Positions 5,461-6,074 of a DNA stretch of 6,074 nt are shown here, in pieces. Within the stretch, counting starts at the first letter, position 1. Each line of letters begins with the position of its first letter. This stretch comes from Solirubrobacterales bacterium 70-9 (GTDB taxonomy: Bacteria > Actinomycetota > Thermoleophilia > Solirubrobacterales > 70-9). Below the pieces are notes generated by a model that ran no database searches, had not been told where the DNA came from, and was given only the letters and a program-made list of their open reading frames with translations. The DNA lies in NCBI GenBank assembly GCA_001898095.1, contig MKSH01000184.1, positions 1 through 6,074 of the forward strand, read 5' to 3'. The position numbers and the translations under genes are program-made.

Positions 5461-6005
5461 GGGGCGAGGGGGAGCCGCGGATCGCCCTCCACAACCAGAT
5501 CCAGGGCCTGGTCGTCGGCAGCGAGCTGGAGGCGGCGGTGAACGAGTTCGCCAACGCCGCGATGCGGGCCGACGCGATCGATCCGCTGATCACCGAGCAG
5601 GTGCGCCTGCGCTGCGCCGGCGTCCACGACTGCCGCGTCTGCGGTTCGCTGCGGCTGGCCGACGCGCTCGCCGCCGGGCTCGAGGACGACGCCGCCCAGC
5701 GGGTCGCCGACTACCGCAACGGCGACCTCGACCCGGCCGCCGTCGCCGCCCTGCGCCTCACCGACGCGATCATCCTCACCCCGGGCGAAGTCGACGACGA
5801 CCTGGCGGAGGAGCTCCACCGGCACTTCACCGACGCCCAGATCGCCGAGCTCTGCCTCGACGTGGTCAAGTGGAGCCACCAGAAGGTGCTGGTCGCGCTG
5901 CGGTTGGAGAAGCCGCCGTGGGACGAGCGCACGGTGCTCTCCTTCGACGCCGAGGGGGACGCGGTGATTGGTGGCCCGGTGCGGGAGTTCGTCGCCGGCG
6001 GCTGA
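5457..6005 (+). CDS. Carboxymuconolactone-decarboxylase/AhpD-like protein with CxxC
   Basis: A 182-residue cytoplasmic helical protein of the CMD/AhpD superfamily. The core LITEQVRLRCAGVHDCRVCGS has C59 and C62 in a CxxC motif and E47 twelve residues ahead of the first cysteine, the same spacing as E118-C130 in Mycobacterium tuberculosis AhpD. The AhpD relay histidines are missing: V61 and R66 occupy the positions of H132 and H137, so the proton relay must differ or H57 contributes. The second half (from about L92) is a further helical set ending KWSHQKVLVALRLE, followed by a tail with WDERTVLSFDAEGD. Likely activity is thiol-disulfide or peroxide chemistry; true gamma-carboxymuconolactone decarboxylation is not supported. 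The ATG overlaps the previous stop as ATGA, and GGGAAGG (5443-5449) provides a ribosome site 7 nt upstream. Substrate and partner are unknown; pairing with the preceding protein is inferred from coupling and homology. Confidence 0.88.
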   Translation: MRGEGEPRIALHNQIQGLVVGSELEAAVNEFANAAMRADAIDPLITEQVRLRCAGVHDCRVCGSLRLADALAAGLEDDAAQRVADYRNGDLDPAAVAALRLTDAIILTPGEVDDDLAEELHRHFTDAQIAELCLDVVKWSHQKVLVALRLEKPPWDERTVLSFDAEGDAVIGGPVREFVAGG

Positions 6006-6014
6006 AGGAGGAGG
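6006..6014 (+). promoter_or_regulatory. Ribosome-binding-site-like AGGAGGAGG after the last complete gene
   Basis: AGGAGGAGG begins directly after the stop codon at 6005. It is a strong match to the anti-Shine-Dalgarno sequence and suggests that the operon continues, but the nearest ATG (6030) is 15 nt away, longer than ideal. No GTG or TTG lies at a better distance. Confidence 0.4.
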
Positions 6015-6029
6015 TCGACGGCGGCCTAG

Positions 6030-6074
6030 ATGATCGATTCCGCGGGATGGGAGAAGGTTGGCCGAGGTGGCGCG
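6030..6074 (+). CDS. Possible start of a further rightward gene, cut by the window end
   Basis: An ATG at 6030 opens a frame of 15 codons (MIDSAGWEKVGRGGA) that is still open at the window edge. It is preceded by AGGAGGAGG at 6006-6014 with a long 15-nt spacing. A second ATG at 6047 in another frame is also open to the edge but lacks a ribosome site. The fragment is too short to identify; the call rests on position and the ribosome-site-like sequence alone. Confidence 0.3.
   Translation, partial: MIDSAGWEKVGRGGA

Noticed and set aside
5457..6005. True gamma-carboxymuconolactone decarboxylase of the beta-ketoadipate pathway
   Set aside because: No other pcaBCDIJ-type gene is nearby, and the protein has an AhpD-like CxxC core rather than the features of PcaC; only superfamily membership is supported.
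1..6074. CRISPR arrays, tRNA or rRNA genes, transposases, integration sites
   Set aside because: No spaced repeats, cloverleaf-like sequence, rRNA stretches or transposase motifs were seen; the window is filled by metabolic genes of uniform base composition.

Overview
This 6.07-kb, very GC-rich window is a compact bacterial catabolic locus. Codon third positions are almost all G or C, the genes are closely packed, and one gene looks like a mycofactocin-associated short-chain dehydrogenase. Together these point to an actinobacterium. A deep-branching group such as Thermoleophilia would fit, but that is a guess from style and not from a marker gene.

Layout. Positions 1-113 hold no confident gene; they contain a perfect 12-bp inverted repeat (51-86) that probably ends the leftward transcript. 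Two genes run leftward: an EthD-domain protein (1288-947) followed after 5 nt by a short-chain dehydrogenase/reductase (941-114). A 115-bp divergent control region (1289-1403) carries a good leftward promoter overlapped by an imperfect palindrome of the kind TetR-family repressors bind. Six genes then run rightward in a tight series: thiolase (1404-2576), acyl-CoA dehydrogenase (2579-3721), a VOC/methylmalonyl-CoA-epimerase-like protein (3736-4206), 3-hydroxyacyl-CoA dehydrogenase (4203-5069), and two small carboxymuconolactone-decarboxylase/AhpD-like proteins (5092-5460 and 5457-6005). A seventh gene may begin near 6030 and run off the window.

How the genes may work together. The rightward operon supplies three of the four classical beta-oxidation activities (dehydrogenation, 3-hydroxyacyl oxidation, thiolysis) plus a probable epimerase. 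It has no enoyl-CoA hydratase and no CoA ligase within the window. The thiolase resembles, from memory, the FadA5/FadA6 type used on steroid-derived CoA esters. The leftward SDR probably oxidises an alcohol or reduces a ketone. The most economical reading is a co-regulated module that degrades a cyclic, branched or terpenoid/steroid-like substrate through CoA thioesters. The substrate cannot be read from the sequence.

The most unusual element is the co-translated pair of AhpD-like proteins. The second keeps the CxxC active site. The first aligns with it over the same region but has Ala and Ser in place of both cysteines, suggesting a catalytic/non-catalytic subunit pair attached to a beta-oxidation operon.
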